NCBI RefSeq assembly: GCF_002837145.1
Contig: NZ_NWMV01000086.1
Span: forward strand, 1 to 55,504
Direction of reading: 5' to 3'
DNA: 55,504 nucleotides
Source: Macromonas nakdongensis
GTDB lineage: Bacteria > Pseudomonadota > Gammaproteobacteria > Burkholderiales > Burkholderiaceae_C
Shown here: positions 26,580 to 35,264 of the stretch, one piece after another
How positions within the stretch are numbered: position 1 is the stretch's first letter
How the letters are laid out: each line of letters opens with the position of its first letter
Notes under the pieces: model-generated
What the model saw: the letters and a program-made list of their open reading frames with translations, nothing else
What the model was told of the DNA's origin: nothing
Databases searched by the model: none
Position numbers and translations under genes: made by a program

Positions 26580-27587
26580 ATGCCTTTGACACGCACCCCC
26601 ACACCCGCCCTCCGGTCGTTCCGTGTGGCCGCCCGCGCCACCGCTTTGGCCGCCCTGCTGGCCGCTGGCAGCGCCGCGGTACAGGCCCAATCGGTGTACG
26701 TGTCCAGCGAAAAAGACAACAAGATCGTCGTGTTCGACGCCAGCGGCAAGCAGACCGGCACCATCGACGTGTGCCAGCGCCCGCGCCACATGATGTTCAG
26801 CGCCGACAAATCGAAGCTGTACGTGTGCTGCGGCGACAGCAACCAGCTGGGCGTGGTCGACCGCGCCAGCGGCAAGATGGTGGACACCGTGCCCCTGGGC
26901 GACAGCCCGGAAATTTTCGACCTGAGCCCGGACGGCAAGGTGGCCTACGTGTCCATCGAGGACGAGAACGTGATGGCCGCCTACGACCTGGCCAGCAAGA
27001 AGCCCTTGTTCGAAGTGAAAACCGGGGGCGAGCCCGAAGGCATTCTGGTGAGCAAGGACGGCAAGTTCGCCTACGTCACCTCCGAAGAAGCCAACCTGGT
27101 CCACCTGGTGGACCTGACGAGCAAGAAGGTGGTCAAGGACATCAAGGTCGGCAACCGGCCGCGCCGCTTTGCCCTGTCGCCCGACGGCAAGGAACTGTGG
27201 GTGAGCAACGAACTGAGCGCCAACGTCAGCGTGGTGGACACCGCCACGCACAAGGTCAAGGCCACGGTGGAGTTCAAGATCCAGGGGCTGCGCCAGCCCG
27301 ACATCACCCCGGTGGGCGTGGTGATGACGCGCGACGGCAAGACCGCCTGGGTCAGCCTGGGCCGGGCCAACCACGTGGCCGAGGTGGACGTGGCCAGCAA
27401 GAAGGTCCGGCGCACGGTGCTGGCCGGCAAGCGCGCCTGGGGCCTGGGGCTGAGCCCGGACGAACGCACCCTGTACGTGACCAACGGTCTGTCGGACGAC
27501 ATGACCCTGGTGGACACGCAGCAGGGCAAATCGCTGCGCACCGTGGCAGCTGGCCGCGTGCCGCACACCCCGCTGGTGCTGCCGTGA
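26580..27587 (+). CDS. PQQ-catabolism-associated YVTN beta-propeller protein
   Basis: 335 residues, signal peptide ending in GSAAVQAQ, then seven YVTN-type blades (VYVSSEKDNKIVVFDASGK, VAYVSIEDENVMAAYDLAS, TLYVTNGLSDDMTLVD). It matches the exported propeller that accompanies PQQ alcohol-oxidation loci; a scaffold or electron-relay role has been suggested but not shown. ATG 26580 follows AGGAGA. Its stop overlaps the next gene by GTGA, so the two are coupled. Confidence 0.88.
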   Translation: MPLTRTPTPALRSFRVAARATALAALLAAGSAAVQAQSVYVSSEKDNKIVVFDASGKQTGTIDVCQRPRHMMFSADKSKLYVCCGDSNQLGVVDRASGKMVDTVPLGDSPEIFDLSPDGKVAYVSIEDENVMAAYDLASKKPLFEVKTGGEPEGILVSKDGKFAYVTSEEANLVHLVDLTSKKVVKDIKVGNRPRRFALSPDGKELWVSNELSANVSVVDTATHKVKATVEFKIQGLRQPDITPVGVVMTRDGKTAWVSLGRANHVAEVDVASKKVRRTVLAGKRAWGLGLSPDERTLYVTNGLSDDMTLVDTQQGKSLRTVAAGRVPHTPLVLP

Positions 27588-28783
27588 GGCCGGTGCGCCG
27601 CCCCTGGAAGGTCGGGGCCTGCGTCCTGGTGCTGGCCGCCCTGGGCGGTCAGGCGGCGCCGGCTCTGGCGCTGACCACGCACAGCGTGGCCGTCGTCTCG
27701 CTCGACGACGACCCGCGCTACCAGCCGCGCCGCCTGGAACGCCGCTACCCCGGTCACTCAGGCGGACGCCTGCTGGCAGCGGCCCAGTTGGGCGCCAGCG
27801 ACGCCGAAGTGGGCTTGCGCGCCGCCGACCTGCAGCTGAAGGTGCGCGAAGCCAGCGCCCGCAACGCCGCCGACCTGCCGCGCCTGCTGCAACAGCTCAA
27901 GGCCGAGAAGGTGACCTACTGGGTGTTGGACCTGCCCGAGGCCCAGACCGCCCAGGCGGCCCAGGCCGCGGGCGGCAGTGCATTGCTGTTCAACGCCAGC
28001 GCCAGCGCAGACGGTCTGCGCGGCCCAAACTGTGCCGCCACCCTGTTCCACACCTACCCCAGCCAGCACATGCTGCAAGACGCCCTGGCCCAGTACCTGG
28101 CTGCGCGCAACTGGCGCAACGCCCTGGTGCTACAGGGCCCGGAGCCGGACGACGTGGCCCTGGGCCAGTCGTGGCAGCGCGCGGCCAAACGCTACGGCAT
28201 CAAAGCCACCGCGACCAAATTGTTCAAGCTCTCGGGCGATCCGCGCGAGCGGGACCTGGCCAACCCGCGCCTGCTGACCAACGACCGCCACCACGACGTG
28301 GTGGCGGTGCTGGACGCCGACGGCGAATTCGCCCGCACCCTGCCCTACGCCACCCAGCAGCCGCGCCCGGTGGTGGGCGCCAACGGCCTGGTGCCGCTGG
28401 CTTGGCACCCGCACTGGGAACGCAACGGCGGCCCGCAGGTGAACCGCCGCTTTCAGCGCGCCGCCGAACGCCCCATGACCGGCCAGGACTGGGCCGCCTG
28501 GGTGGCCGTCAAGGCCGTGGCCGCGCTGCTGGGCGAACACGCCAAAGCCCCCCTGGCCGAACAGGCGCGCCAGCTGCGCGCCGGCCAGGTGTTTGTGGAT
28601 GGGGCCAAGGGCCCGCGCCTGTCGTTTCGCGCCTGGGACGGCCAGTTGCGCCAGCCCCTGTTCCTGAGCCACGTGGACGGCGTGGTCGGCACCGCCCCGC
28701 TGGACGGCGTGCTGCACCCCACCGAAGTGCTCGACACCCTGGGCGTGGACGAGAAGGAGACTGCGTGCAAAGCCCGACCCTGA
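27584..28783 (+). CDS. ABC substrate-binding protein, PQQ-alcohol-dehydrogenase system
   Basis: 399 residues with a Sec signal (VGACVLVLAALGGQAAPALA). It has the periplasmic-binding type I fold pattern (HSVAVVSLDDDPRY, DLQLKVREASARNAADL, LRGPNCAATLFHTYPSQHMLQDALAQYL) and matches the binding protein class linked to PQQ dehydrogenases (PedA-like). Start GTG 27584 overlaps the propeller stop. Its 3' end overlaps the permease start by 19 nt. Confidence 0.85.
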   Translation: MRPVRRPWKVGACVLVLAALGGQAAPALALTTHSVAVVSLDDDPRYQPRRLERRYPGHSGGRLLAAAQLGASDAEVGLRAADLQLKVREASARNAADLPRLLQQLKAEKVTYWVLDLPEAQTAQAAQAAGGSALLFNASASADGLRGPNCAATLFHTYPSQHMLQDALAQYLAARNWRNALVLQGPEPDDVALGQSWQRAAKRYGIKATATKLFKLSGDPRERDLANPRLLTNDRHHDVVAVLDADGEFARTLPYATQQPRPVVGANGLVPLAWHPHWERNGGPQVNRRFQRAAERPMTGQDWAAWVAVKAVAALLGEHAKAPLAEQARQLRAGQVFVDGAKGPRLSFRAWDGQLRQPLFLSHVDGVVGTAPLDGVLHPTEVLDTLGVDEKETACKARP

Positions 28784-29613
28784 TGCCCCCCACCGCGCCG
28801 GCCCCGGCGCTGGCGGTCCACCTGCTGCGCGCCCTGCGCGCGGTGGTGGGCCGCGAGCTGCACAAATTCCTGCGCCAGCCGGCGCGCCTGGCCTCGGCCC
28901 TGGTGCGGCCGCTGCTGTGGTTCGTGGTGTTCGCCGCGGGCTTCCACAACGTGTTCGGCGTGGCCATCATCCCGCCCTACGAAACCTACATCGAATACAA
29001 GGTCTACATGGTGCCCGGCCTGCTGGGCATGATCGCGCTGTTCAACGGCATGCAAAGCTCGCTGTCGCTGGTGTACGACCGGGAAATGGGCATCATGCGG
29101 CTGCTGCTGACGGCGCCACTGGCACGCGGCTGGCTGCTGGGCTTCAAACTGTTGGCGGGCACCACGCTGTCGCTGGTGCAGATGGCGGTATTCCTGGCCA
29201 TCGCCTGGGCCTTTGGCGTCACCTTCGAGCCCCTGCACCTGCTCGCCGCACTGCCGGTGATGGTGGGCGCCGCCGTGCTGCTGGCCTCGCTGGGGCTGAT
29301 GCTGTCGGTCTACGTGCGGCAGTTGGAAAACTTCGCCGGCACGATGAACTTCGTCATTTTCCCGATGTTCTTCATCAGCCCGGCGCTGTACCCGCTGTGG
29401 AAGCTGGAAGAGGCCGGGGCCCTGTGGCTGCACACCCTGGCCCGCTACAACCCCTTCACCCACGCGGTGGAAGCCATGCGCTTTGCCTTGCACGGGCAAT
29501 GGAACGGCGTGGGCCTGGCCGTGCTGGCCGGCGGCAGCCTGGCGTTCTTCGTGCTGGCCTTGCGCGGCTACGACCCGCAGCGTGGCTGGATCCGCCAACG
29601 CGGCGCGCCCTGA
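28765..29613 (+). CDS. ABC-2 type permease, PQQ-alcohol-dehydrogenase system (PedC-like)
   Basis: 282 residues with six hydrophobic segments (LLWFVVFAAGFHNVFGV, MVPGLLGMIALFNGMQ, FAGTMNFVIFPMFFISPALYP). The ABC-2 membrane domain fits efflux pumps with the ATPase at 24660. GTG 28765 has AAGGAGA 7 nt upstream and is preferred to ATG 28783. Together with ATPase and binding protein it forms a three-part transporter of unknown cargo, possibly an alcohol or aldehyde. Confidence 0.87.
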   Translation: MQSPTLMPPTAPAPALAVHLLRALRAVVGRELHKFLRQPARLASALVRPLLWFVVFAAGFHNVFGVAIIPPYETYIEYKVYMVPGLLGMIALFNGMQSSLSLVYDREMGIMRLLLTAPLARGWLLGFKLLAGTTLSLVQMAVFLAIAWAFGVTFEPLHLLAALPVMVGAAVLLASLGLMLSVYVRQLENFAGTMNFVIFPMFFISPALYPLWKLEEAGALWLHTLARYNPFTHAVEAMRFALHGQWNGVGLAVLAGGSLAFFVLALRGYDPQRGWIRQRGAP

Positions 29614-29674
29614 GGCGGCGGCGGCCCGGACCCGCCGCCCGCGCATCCCGACACACACACAACAGGAGACGACG

Positions 29675-30526
29675 ATGCCCCCCTCACCTTCCCAGCCCCC
29701 CCGCGGGCCGAACCGCCGCCGCTGGCTGCGCGACAACGCCTGGCGCCTGGGCACACTGGGGGCGGGCAGCCTGGGCTGGGCCCTGCCGGCCCAAGCCCAG
29801 GACGACCCCACCGGCGGCGACCCGCTGGGCTCCATGCAATGGCCGGTGGTGCGGCGCAAATTCATGGGCACCGAGGCGGCCGAGTTCAGCCCCCAGGTCC
29901 TGATCAAAGGCCCACCCTTTGCCGAAGACGCGATGAACGTCCCGGTGCTGCTGGACGCCCGGGCGCTGGTGCAGGCCGGCCACACCATCGACCGCATCGT
30001 GGTGGTGGCCGACCGCAACCCGGTGCAGCACGTGCTGACCTTCGAGCCACGCCAGGCGCTGCCGGTGCTGGCCTTCCGCTTCCGGCTGGAGCAGGGCTCG
30101 CCGCTGCGCGCCCTGGTGCGCACACAAGACGGCCGATGGCACGTGGGCCAGACCTGGGTGAACGCCGCCGGCGGTGGCTGCACCGTGCCCGGCGCCACCC
30201 GCGCCGACGGCAGCTGGAGCCAGACACTGAACCAGGTGCAGGCACGCTTCTTCCGCAACGTGCTGGAAGGCAGCGGCACCCGGCTGCGGGTGCGCGTGAT
30301 GCACCCGATGGACACCGGTTTGGTCGCCGGCATCCCGGCCTTCCACATCGAGGAGCTGGAACTGCGCGACAGCGCCGACCGGCTCTGGTGGCGGCTGGAG
30401 CTGCACGAGCCGGTGTCGGAAAACCCGCTCATCACCTTCGAGCTGGGGCGGACACCGCCCGGCACCATGGTGCTGCAGGGGCGGGACAACAACGGCAACC
30501 GCATCCACCACGAGGTGGCGGCATGA
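29675..30526 (+). CDS. SoxYZ-like carrier, quinoprotein-dehydrogenase-associated
   Basis: 283 residues with a Tat-like leader (NRRRWLRDNAWRLGTLG...PAQA). The first half resembles SoxY, with the carrier region AAGGGCTVPGA holding the single Cys expected to bear a substrate or sulfur adduct; the second half resembles SoxZ (VRVMHPMDTG, PLITFELGR). It is the fused SoxYZ-like protein known beside PQQ dehydrogenases, where sulfur oxidation genes are absent. AACAGGAGAC precedes ATG 29675. The stop overlaps the following metallohydrolase gene. Confidence 0.87.
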   Translation: MPPSPSQPPRGPNRRRWLRDNAWRLGTLGAGSLGWALPAQAQDDPTGGDPLGSMQWPVVRRKFMGTEAAEFSPQVLIKGPPFAEDAMNVPVLLDARALVQAGHTIDRIVVVADRNPVQHVLTFEPRQALPVLAFRFRLEQGSPLRALVRTQDGRWHVGQTWVNAAGGGCTVPGATRADGSWSQTLNQVQARFFRNVLEGSGTRLRVRVMHPMDTGLVAGIPAFHIEELELRDSADRLWWRLELHEPVSENPLITFELGRTPPGTMVLQGRDNNGNRIHHEVAA

Positions 30527-31599
30527 GGCCCCGCACCCCGCGACAGGCCACCGCCCTGCCCCGCCCCACCGCCCGCGCGCTCGGCCGACATGCCGGGCTG
30601 GCCTGGTGCCTGGCCGGGGCCCTGCAAGCGGGCCCGGCCGGGGCCCAAACGACCCCCGCCATGCCCCCTGCCACCGTGGCCCAGCCGGCGCTGGCACGCC
30701 TGGACCACGGCCTGCGGCCGCGCGCCATCGCGCGCGACACCTGGGTCATCGAAGGCGCGGTGGACGATTTCAGCCGCGCCAACGGCTGCAACATCATCAA
30801 CACCGGCTTCATCGCCACACCGGCCGGGGTGCTCGTGGTCAACACCGGGCCGGGGCGCCTGTACGGCGAACAGCAGCGCCAGGCCATCGCCCGCGTCACG
30901 ACCCAGCCCGTGGTGCGCGTGCTCAACCTCAACCTGCACCCCGATTATTTTTTCGGCAACCAGGCCTATGCCGACGTGCCCACCCAGGCCCTGCCCGGCA
31001 GCATCCGCGGCATGCAGGCCGAAGGCAAGGCCTACGAGGACAACCTGTTCCGCCTGTGCGGCGACTGGATGAAAGGCACCGAAGCCACCCCGGCGCGCCA
31101 GCCGCTGCAGACCGGCGTGTTCGACTGGGGCGGCCACCGGCTGGAACTGAAACGCCTGAACGGCCACACCGACGACGACCTGGTGCTGATCGACCACAGC
31201 ACCGGCGTCGTTTTCGCCGGGGGTCTGGTCTTTGCCGACCGGGTGCCGACCACGCCGCACGCCCGGCTGGCCGACTGGCGCGCCAGCTTGAACAGCCTGC
31301 GCCAGATCGCCACCGGCCTGCCCCTGCAGGTGCTGGTGCCCAGCCACGGCCCGGTGCACAGCGACCTGCGCGGCCTGGAACAGACCCGGGACTGGCTGGA
31401 TTGGCTGGAACAGACCCTGAGCCGCAGCGCCCGCGACGGCCTCGACCTGGGGGAGGTGCTGCGCCAACCCATCCCCGAGCGGTTTGCCCGCTGGGCGGCC
31501 ATGCCCGCGGAATTTGTGCGCTCGGTCACCTACCTGTACCCCCAGCACGAATTGGCGGCCTTGCGGGCGGGTCCGGCGTCACCTGTCACAGGCCAGTGA
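30523..31599 (+). CDS. Quinoprotein relay metallohydrolase (MBL fold), first copy
   Basis: 358 residues with a signal ([16 protein letters not shown]), so periplasmic. MBL-fold order: [58 protein letters not shown]. The metal-binding loop departs from HxHxDH: Asn137 replaces the first His, while His139 and Asp141 remain and Tyr142 replaces the last His. It belongs to the SoxH-like proteins accompanying PQQ dehydrogenases. ATG overlaps the SoxYZ-like stop, so the two are translationally coupled and probably act together. Confidence 0.86.
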   Translation: MRPRTPRQATALPRPTARALGRHAGLAWCLAGALQAGPAGAQTTPAMPPATVAQPALARLDHGLRPRAIARDTWVIEGAVDDFSRANGCNIINTGFIATPAGVLVVNTGPGRLYGEQQRQAIARVTTQPVVRVLNLNLHPDYFFGNQAYADVPTQALPGSIRGMQAEGKAYEDNLFRLCGDWMKGTEATPARQPLQTGVFDWGGHRLELKRLNGHTDDDLVLIDHSTGVVFAGGLVFADRVPTTPHARLADWRASLNSLRQIATGLPLQVLVPSHGPVHSDLRGLEQTRDWLDWLEQTLSRSARDGLDLGEVLRQPIPERFARWAAMPAEFVRSVTYLYPQHELAALRAGPASPVTGQ

Positions 31600-31623
31600 T
31601 CCAAAGTTGAACACCTGTGACAG
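31582..31623. promoter_or_regulatory. Paired palindromes, likely activator sites for the alcohol dehydrogenase
   Basis: CCTGTCACAGG (31582-31592) and CTGTGACAG (31615-31623) are two copies of the palindrome CTGTSACAG with centres 32 bp apart, about three helical turns. They lie about 100-140 nt upstream of the sigma-54 promoter, the usual distance for enhancer-binding protein sites. The left copy overlaps the end of the preceding coding sequence. Confidence 0.6.
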
Positions 31624-31718
31624 CCCTGCCACGGCGGGCTGGCACATTCCCGCAAATGACCGGCCCAAAGTCGGCAGCGCGGGCGCCAAAACTTCGGGTT
31701 GTCCCGTAGACGACAAGC

Positions 31719-31734
31719 TGGCACGCAATTTGCC
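31719..31734 (+). promoter_or_regulatory. Sigma-54 promoter of the PQQ alcohol dehydrogenase
   Basis: TGGCACGCAATTTGCC matches the -24/-12 consensus TGGCACG-N4-TTGC, with GG and GC separated by the required 10 nt. The predicted start site is near 31745, about 85 nt before the GTG start. A sigma-54 activator is encoded at 42120-44276. Confidence 0.88.
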
Positions 31735-31828
31735 CCTTTTCCCGCGACACGTGATCGGTGCGCACTGGGCGAACCGAGCAACGGTCGAACAATTCCTACG
31801 CCCATCCACAGACAGCAGGAGACTGAAC

Positions 31829-33550
31829 GTGAAGAAAAAACTTTTGAGCATCCTGGTGATGGCCGCCGCCGCACAGGTTGGCGCCCAAGTCACCAACGAC
31901 ATGATCGCCAAAGACGCCGCCACCCCCGACAACGTGCTGAGCTGGGGCCTGGGCACGCAGGGCCAGCGTTTTTCCGACTTGGCCGACATCAACACCAAGA
32001 CCATCGGCAAACTGACCCCCGTGTGGTCCATGTCCTTCGGCGGTGAAAAGCAGCGCGGCCAGCAGTCGCAGCCGCTGGTGCACGACGGCGTGATGTTCGT
32101 CACCGCGTCCTACTCCCGCATCTACGCCCTCGACACCAAGACCGGCAAGAAGCTCTGGAAGTACGAGCACCGCCTGCCCGAAGGCATCATGCCCTGCTGC
32201 GACGTGATCAACCGCGGCGCCGCCCTGTACGACGACCTGGTGATCTTCGGCACCCTGGACGCCCAGCTGGTGGCCCTGAACCGCAAGACCGGCAAAGTGG
32301 CCTGGCGTGAAAAGATCGACGACTACGCTGCCGGCTACAGCTACACCGCTGCCCCGCTGATCGCCGAAGGCCTGCTGCTGACCGGCGTGTCCGGTAGTGA
32401 ATTCGGCGTGATCGGCCGCGTCGAAGCGCGCGACCCCAAGACCGGCAAGATGGTCTGGACGCGTCCGGTGGTCGAAGGCCACATGGGCTACAAGGACGGC
32501 AAGGAAAACGGCGTGACCGGCACCACCAACGCCACCTGGCCGGGCGACACCTGGAAAACCGGCGGCGCGGCCACCTGGCTGGGCGGCACCTACGACGCCA
32601 AGACCGGTCTGGCCTACTTCGGCACCGGCAACCCCGGCCCGTGGAACAGCCACGTGCGCAAGGGCGACAACCTGTACTCCGCCTCCACCGTCGCCATCGA
32701 CGTGAAGACCGGCCAGATCAAGTGGCACTACCAGAACACCCCGAACGACGGCTGGGACTTCGACGGTGTGAACGAGTTCGTGACCTTCGACATGGACGGC
32801 AAGCGCGTGGGCGGCAAGGCCGACCGCAATGGCTACTTCTACGTCAACGACGCCACCACCGGCAAGCTGATCAACGCCTTCCCCTTCGTCACCAAGACGA
32901 CCTGGGCCAACGGCATCGACCTCAAGACCGGCCGCCCGAACTTCGACCCCAACAACCGCCCGGGCGACCCGACCGAAGCGGGCGCCGGTGCGGCCAAGGG
33001 CAAATCCGTGTTCGCGGCCCCGGGCTTCCTGGGCGGCAAGAACCAGATGCCCATGGCCTACAGCCCGAAGACCGGTCTGTTCTACGTGCCGTCCAACGAA
33101 TGGGGCATGGAGATCTGGAACGAGCCCATCACCTACAAGAAAGGCGCGGCCTTCCTGGGCGCTGGCTTCACCATCAAGCCGCTGTACGACGACTACATCG
33201 GCTCGCTGCGCGCGGTCAACCCCAAGACCGGCAAGATCGAGTGGGAAGTCAAGAACGAGGCCCCGCTGTGGGGTGGCGTGCTGACCACCGCCGGCAACCT
33301 GGTGTTCTGGGGCACCCCGGAAGGCTACCTGAAGGCCGCCGACGCCAAGACCGGCAAGATCGTGTGGCAGTTCCAGACCGGCTCCGGTGTGGTGGCCCCG
33401 CCCGTGACCTGGAAGGAAAACGGCGAGCAGTACGTGACCGTCGTGTCCGGCTGGGGCGGTGCGGTGCCGCTGTGGGGCGGTGAAGTGGCCAAGAAGGTCA
33501 ACTTCCTGGAGCAAGGTGGCTCCGTCTGGACCTTCAAACTGATGAAGTGA
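31829..33550 (+). CDS. PQQ-dependent alcohol dehydrogenase, lanthanide-type signature
   Basis: Periplasmic quinoprotein oxidising primary alcohols to aldehydes and passing electrons to cytochrome c. 573 residues with signal [20 protein letters not shown]. It is an eight-bladed propeller with tryptophan-docking repeats ([17 protein letters not shown]). The vicinal disulfide is Cys123-Cys124. The catalytic Asp is Asp310 in GWDFDGVNE; Asp312 two residues on is the extra carboxylate seen in lanthanide enzymes (XoxF, PedH, ExaF), where calcium enzymes have Ala, Ser or Thr. No fused cytochrome domain is present. GTG 31829 has CAGGAGA upstream. Confidence 0.92.
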   Translation: MKKKLLSILVMAAAAQVGAQVTNDMIAKDAATPDNVLSWGLGTQGQRFSDLADINTKTIGKLTPVWSMSFGGEKQRGQQSQPLVHDGVMFVTASYSRIYALDTKTGKKLWKYEHRLPEGIMPCCDVINRGAALYDDLVIFGTLDAQLVALNRKTGKVAWREKIDDYAAGYSYTAAPLIAEGLLLTGVSGSEFGVIGRVEARDPKTGKMVWTRPVVEGHMGYKDGKENGVTGTTNATWPGDTWKTGGAATWLGGTYDAKTGLAYFGTGNPGPWNSHVRKGDNLYSASTVAIDVKTGQIKWHYQNTPNDGWDFDGVNEFVTFDMDGKRVGGKADRNGYFYVNDATTGKLINAFPFVTKTTWANGIDLKTGRPNFDPNNRPGDPTEAGAGAAKGKSVFAAPGFLGGKNQMPMAYSPKTGLFYVPSNEWGMEIWNEPITYKKGAAFLGAGFTIKPLYDDYIGSLRAVNPKTGKIEWEVKNEAPLWGGVLTTAGNLVFWGTPEGYLKAADAKTGKIVWQFQTGSGVVAPPVTWKENGEQYVTVVSGWGGAVPLWGGEVAKKVNFLEQGGSVWTFKLMK

Positions 33551-33560
33551 TTGTGGGTTC

Positions 33561-33588
33561 CCATGCCGGGGTGCGACAACCGGCATGG
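33561..33588. repeat. Perfect inverted repeat after the dehydrogenase gene
   Basis: CCATGCCGG (33561-33569) with CCGGCATGG (33580-33588), 10-nt loop, 11 nt past the stop. It has no T-tract and sits just ahead of the terminator, so it may protect the abundant mRNA's 3' end. Confidence 0.55.
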
Positions 33589-33599
33589 ACATTGACGGC

Positions 33600-33638
33600 A
33601 CCGCAGGCTGCTGTGGTTTGGCCTGCGGTGTCTTTTTT
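33600..33638 (+). terminator. Rho-independent terminator of the dehydrogenase transcript
   Basis: ACCGCAGGC (33600-33608) pairs with GCCTGCGGT (33621-33629), followed by GTCTTTTTT. It separates the dehydrogenase from the small cytochrome gene 26 nt on; readthrough may still supply the latter. Confidence 0.85.
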
Positions 33639-33663
33639 CCCGAGATTTGACCGAGCGACACCC

Positions 33664-33996
33664 ATGAAAACCTTTGTTACCGCTGCCCTGGCCATGACCC
33701 TGGCAGGGGCCAGCGCCCATGTCTTGGCCAACGCCGACCTGAGCAAGGCCACCGAACTGGCCAAGGCCAACGGCTGCTATTCCTGCCACGCCAAGGACGA
33801 AAAAGTGGTCGGTCCCGCCTTCAAGGCCATCGCCGCCAAGTACGCCGGCGACAGCGGCGCCACCGCCACCCTGGTGCAGTCGATCCAGAACGGCTCCAAG
33901 GGCAAATGGGGCCGCATCCCGATGCCGGCGCACAGCAGCATGTCGGGCGAAGACCTGAAAACCCTGGCCCAGTGGGTGCTGAGCCAGAAAGACTGA
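33664..33996 (+). CDS. Small class I cytochrome c (c551/c552-like)
   Basis: 110 residues with a signal (FVTAALAMTLAGASAHVLA). A single heme site CYSCH lies near residue 39, and the axial Met is expected in PMPAHSSM near residue 93. Size and layout fit c551/c552 carriers, so it is the probable electron acceptor, or a secondary one, for the PQQ alcohol dehydrogenase encoded immediately upstream. Confidence 0.9.
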   Translation: MKTFVTAALAMTLAGASAHVLANADLSKATELAKANGCYSCHAKDEKVVGPAFKAIAAKYAGDSGATATLVQSIQNGSKGKWGRIPMPAHSSMSGEDLKTLAQWVLSQKD

Positions 33997-34009
33997 GGCC
34001 GGTCGCCGG

Positions 34010-34723
34010 TCAGCGCAACAATTCGGCGCTGACGGACCCGCCCAGGAAAAACCCCGACGGCACGGTTTCGTGCCGTTCCCATTTCACCAGTCCCACGCCG
34101 CGGCAATACCACTCCTTGCCGGTGATGGGCACGTCGCTGAACCCGTTGACCGGGTCGGTGTACAAGTTGAGCTGCCCCACCCCGTCCACCCGCAGGCAGG
34201 GCTGGAACCGGCCGGCCGGGGTCTCCACCGTCTCGTCCACCGCGGCGATGCGCCATTGCATGTTCAGCCGGTGGGTGTGGCGCAACTCGCGCGGGTACTC
34301 GTTGCGGCGTTGCAACAGGTAGGGCACGGTGGGGGTGCTCCACTCGGTGCCCACCACGTAAGGGGCTTTGAGCACCCAGCGCGGCGGGTCGTCGGGCAAG
34401 GCCTCGCCGTCCACCTCGGCCCGCACCGCGACGCGCTGCACCCCGGCCTCGGTGGATTTCAGGTAAAACTCCACCCCGGCCGAGTGGTGGCGCACCGCCA
34501 CCGGCTCGCCGTTCCAGGTCAGGGGCGCGCGCACGGTCTGGGTCCAGGTGGTTTCGCTCGAGGCGTCGGTGCTGTCTTGGCGCACCCGGTAGCTCTGCTG
34601 CAAACCCTCATCCAAAGGGAACCAGACGTTGGAGGCCGAAGGCCCGCAGGCACTCAGGCACGCGGCCACACCGGCCAAGGTCCAGGCACAAGCCGCGCGG
34701 GCGGGGGTCACGGGTGACAACAT
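34010..34723 (-). CDS. Lipoprotein of unknown function, last gene of the pqq-linked cassette
   Basis: 237 residues. The N-terminus (ACAWTLAGVAACLSAC) ends in an LSAC lipobox with Cys26, so it is probably a lipoprotein facing the periplasm. The mature part has beta-type segments: SNVWFPLDEGLQQSYRV, VQRVAVRAEVDGEALPDD, AGRFQPCLRVDGVG, and GKEWYCRGVGLVKWER; the two mature Cys could form a disulfide. No family recognised with certainty. It lies 3 nt after the gene at 34727, making it the end of the run that starts with pqqB. Confidence 0.7.
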   Translation of the reverse strand: MLSPVTPARAACAWTLAGVAACLSACGPSASNVWFPLDEGLQQSYRVRQDSTDASSETTWTQTVRAPLTWNGEPVAVRHHSAGVEFYLKSTEAGVQRVAVRAEVDGEALPDDPPRWVLKAPYVVGTEWSTPTVPYLLQRRNEYPRELRHTHRLNMQWRIAAVDETVETPAGRFQPCLRVDGVGQLNLYTDPVNGFSDVPITGKEWYCRGVGLVKWERHETVPSGFFLGGSVSAELLR

Positions 34724-34726
34724 GGC

Positions 34727-35251
34727 TCACTTCTCCGGCAATTGGGCCCGGGGCACGTCGCTCAGGCGGATCTCCAGGTCCTCGTTGCCCGCGGGCCGCA
34801 GCCAGCTGGAGCCGGCCGGGCCGCGTTTCGGCGTCGCGCTGCCCATCTGGGCGTTGCCGTCGCGGGCTTTTTTGAGGCCGTCCTCCAAGATGCCGCGCAG
34901 GTCCTTCTGGTAAGCCAGGCGATAGGCCCGGGGCATGTCCAGCAGCTTGCCGTCCGCCACCGGGTGCACCCACAGGAAGATGGCGCCGTCGTGGCCCTTG
35001 GCGGGCACCGGTTCGTCGAACACGGCCGACAGGAACACGAACTTGGGCGGCAGGCGGTCCACGCTGGGCCAGCCCGACACCCCCGTGAAGGTGTGCTGGG
35101 CCAAGAGGTAAAACCCGCTCACCGCCACGATGCCCAGGCCCTTGACCCAGACCGGCCAGCGCGTGGCCAGGCACAACACCAGCAGCCCAAAGGCCAACAG
35201 GGCGTACAACACGCCCAGCATGAGCAGTTGCGAGGAAACGGCTGGAATCAT
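34727..35251 (-). CDS. Two-helix membrane protein of unknown function
   Basis: 174 residues: TM1 about 8-28 (LLMLGVLYALLAFGLLVLCLA), TM2 about 36-54 (GLGIVAVSGFYLLAQHTF), then a ~120-residue soluble domain with FVFLSAVFDEPVPAKGHDGAIFLWVHP and MPRAYRLAYQKDLRGILEDGLKKA. It lies 13 nt below the ExbD-position gene and 3 nt above the lipoprotein gene, so the products probably work in one membrane complex. No known family recognised. Confidence 0.7.
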   Translation of the reverse strand: MIPAVSSQLLMLGVLYALLAFGLLVLCLATRWPVWVKGLGIVAVSGFYLLAQHTFTGVSGWPSVDRLPPKFVFLSAVFDEPVPAKGHDGAIFLWVHPVADGKLLDMPRAYRLAYQKDLRGILEDGLKKARDGNAQMGSATPKRGPAGSSWLRPAGNEDLEIRLSDVPRAQLPEK

Positions 35252-35264
35252 GGGAAAGTCCTTG

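Noticed and set aside
28453-31548. Antisense open frame over 1000 codons across the PQQ-associated genes
   Set aside because: It lies fully opposite well-supported genes, with low-complexity translation and no start signal.
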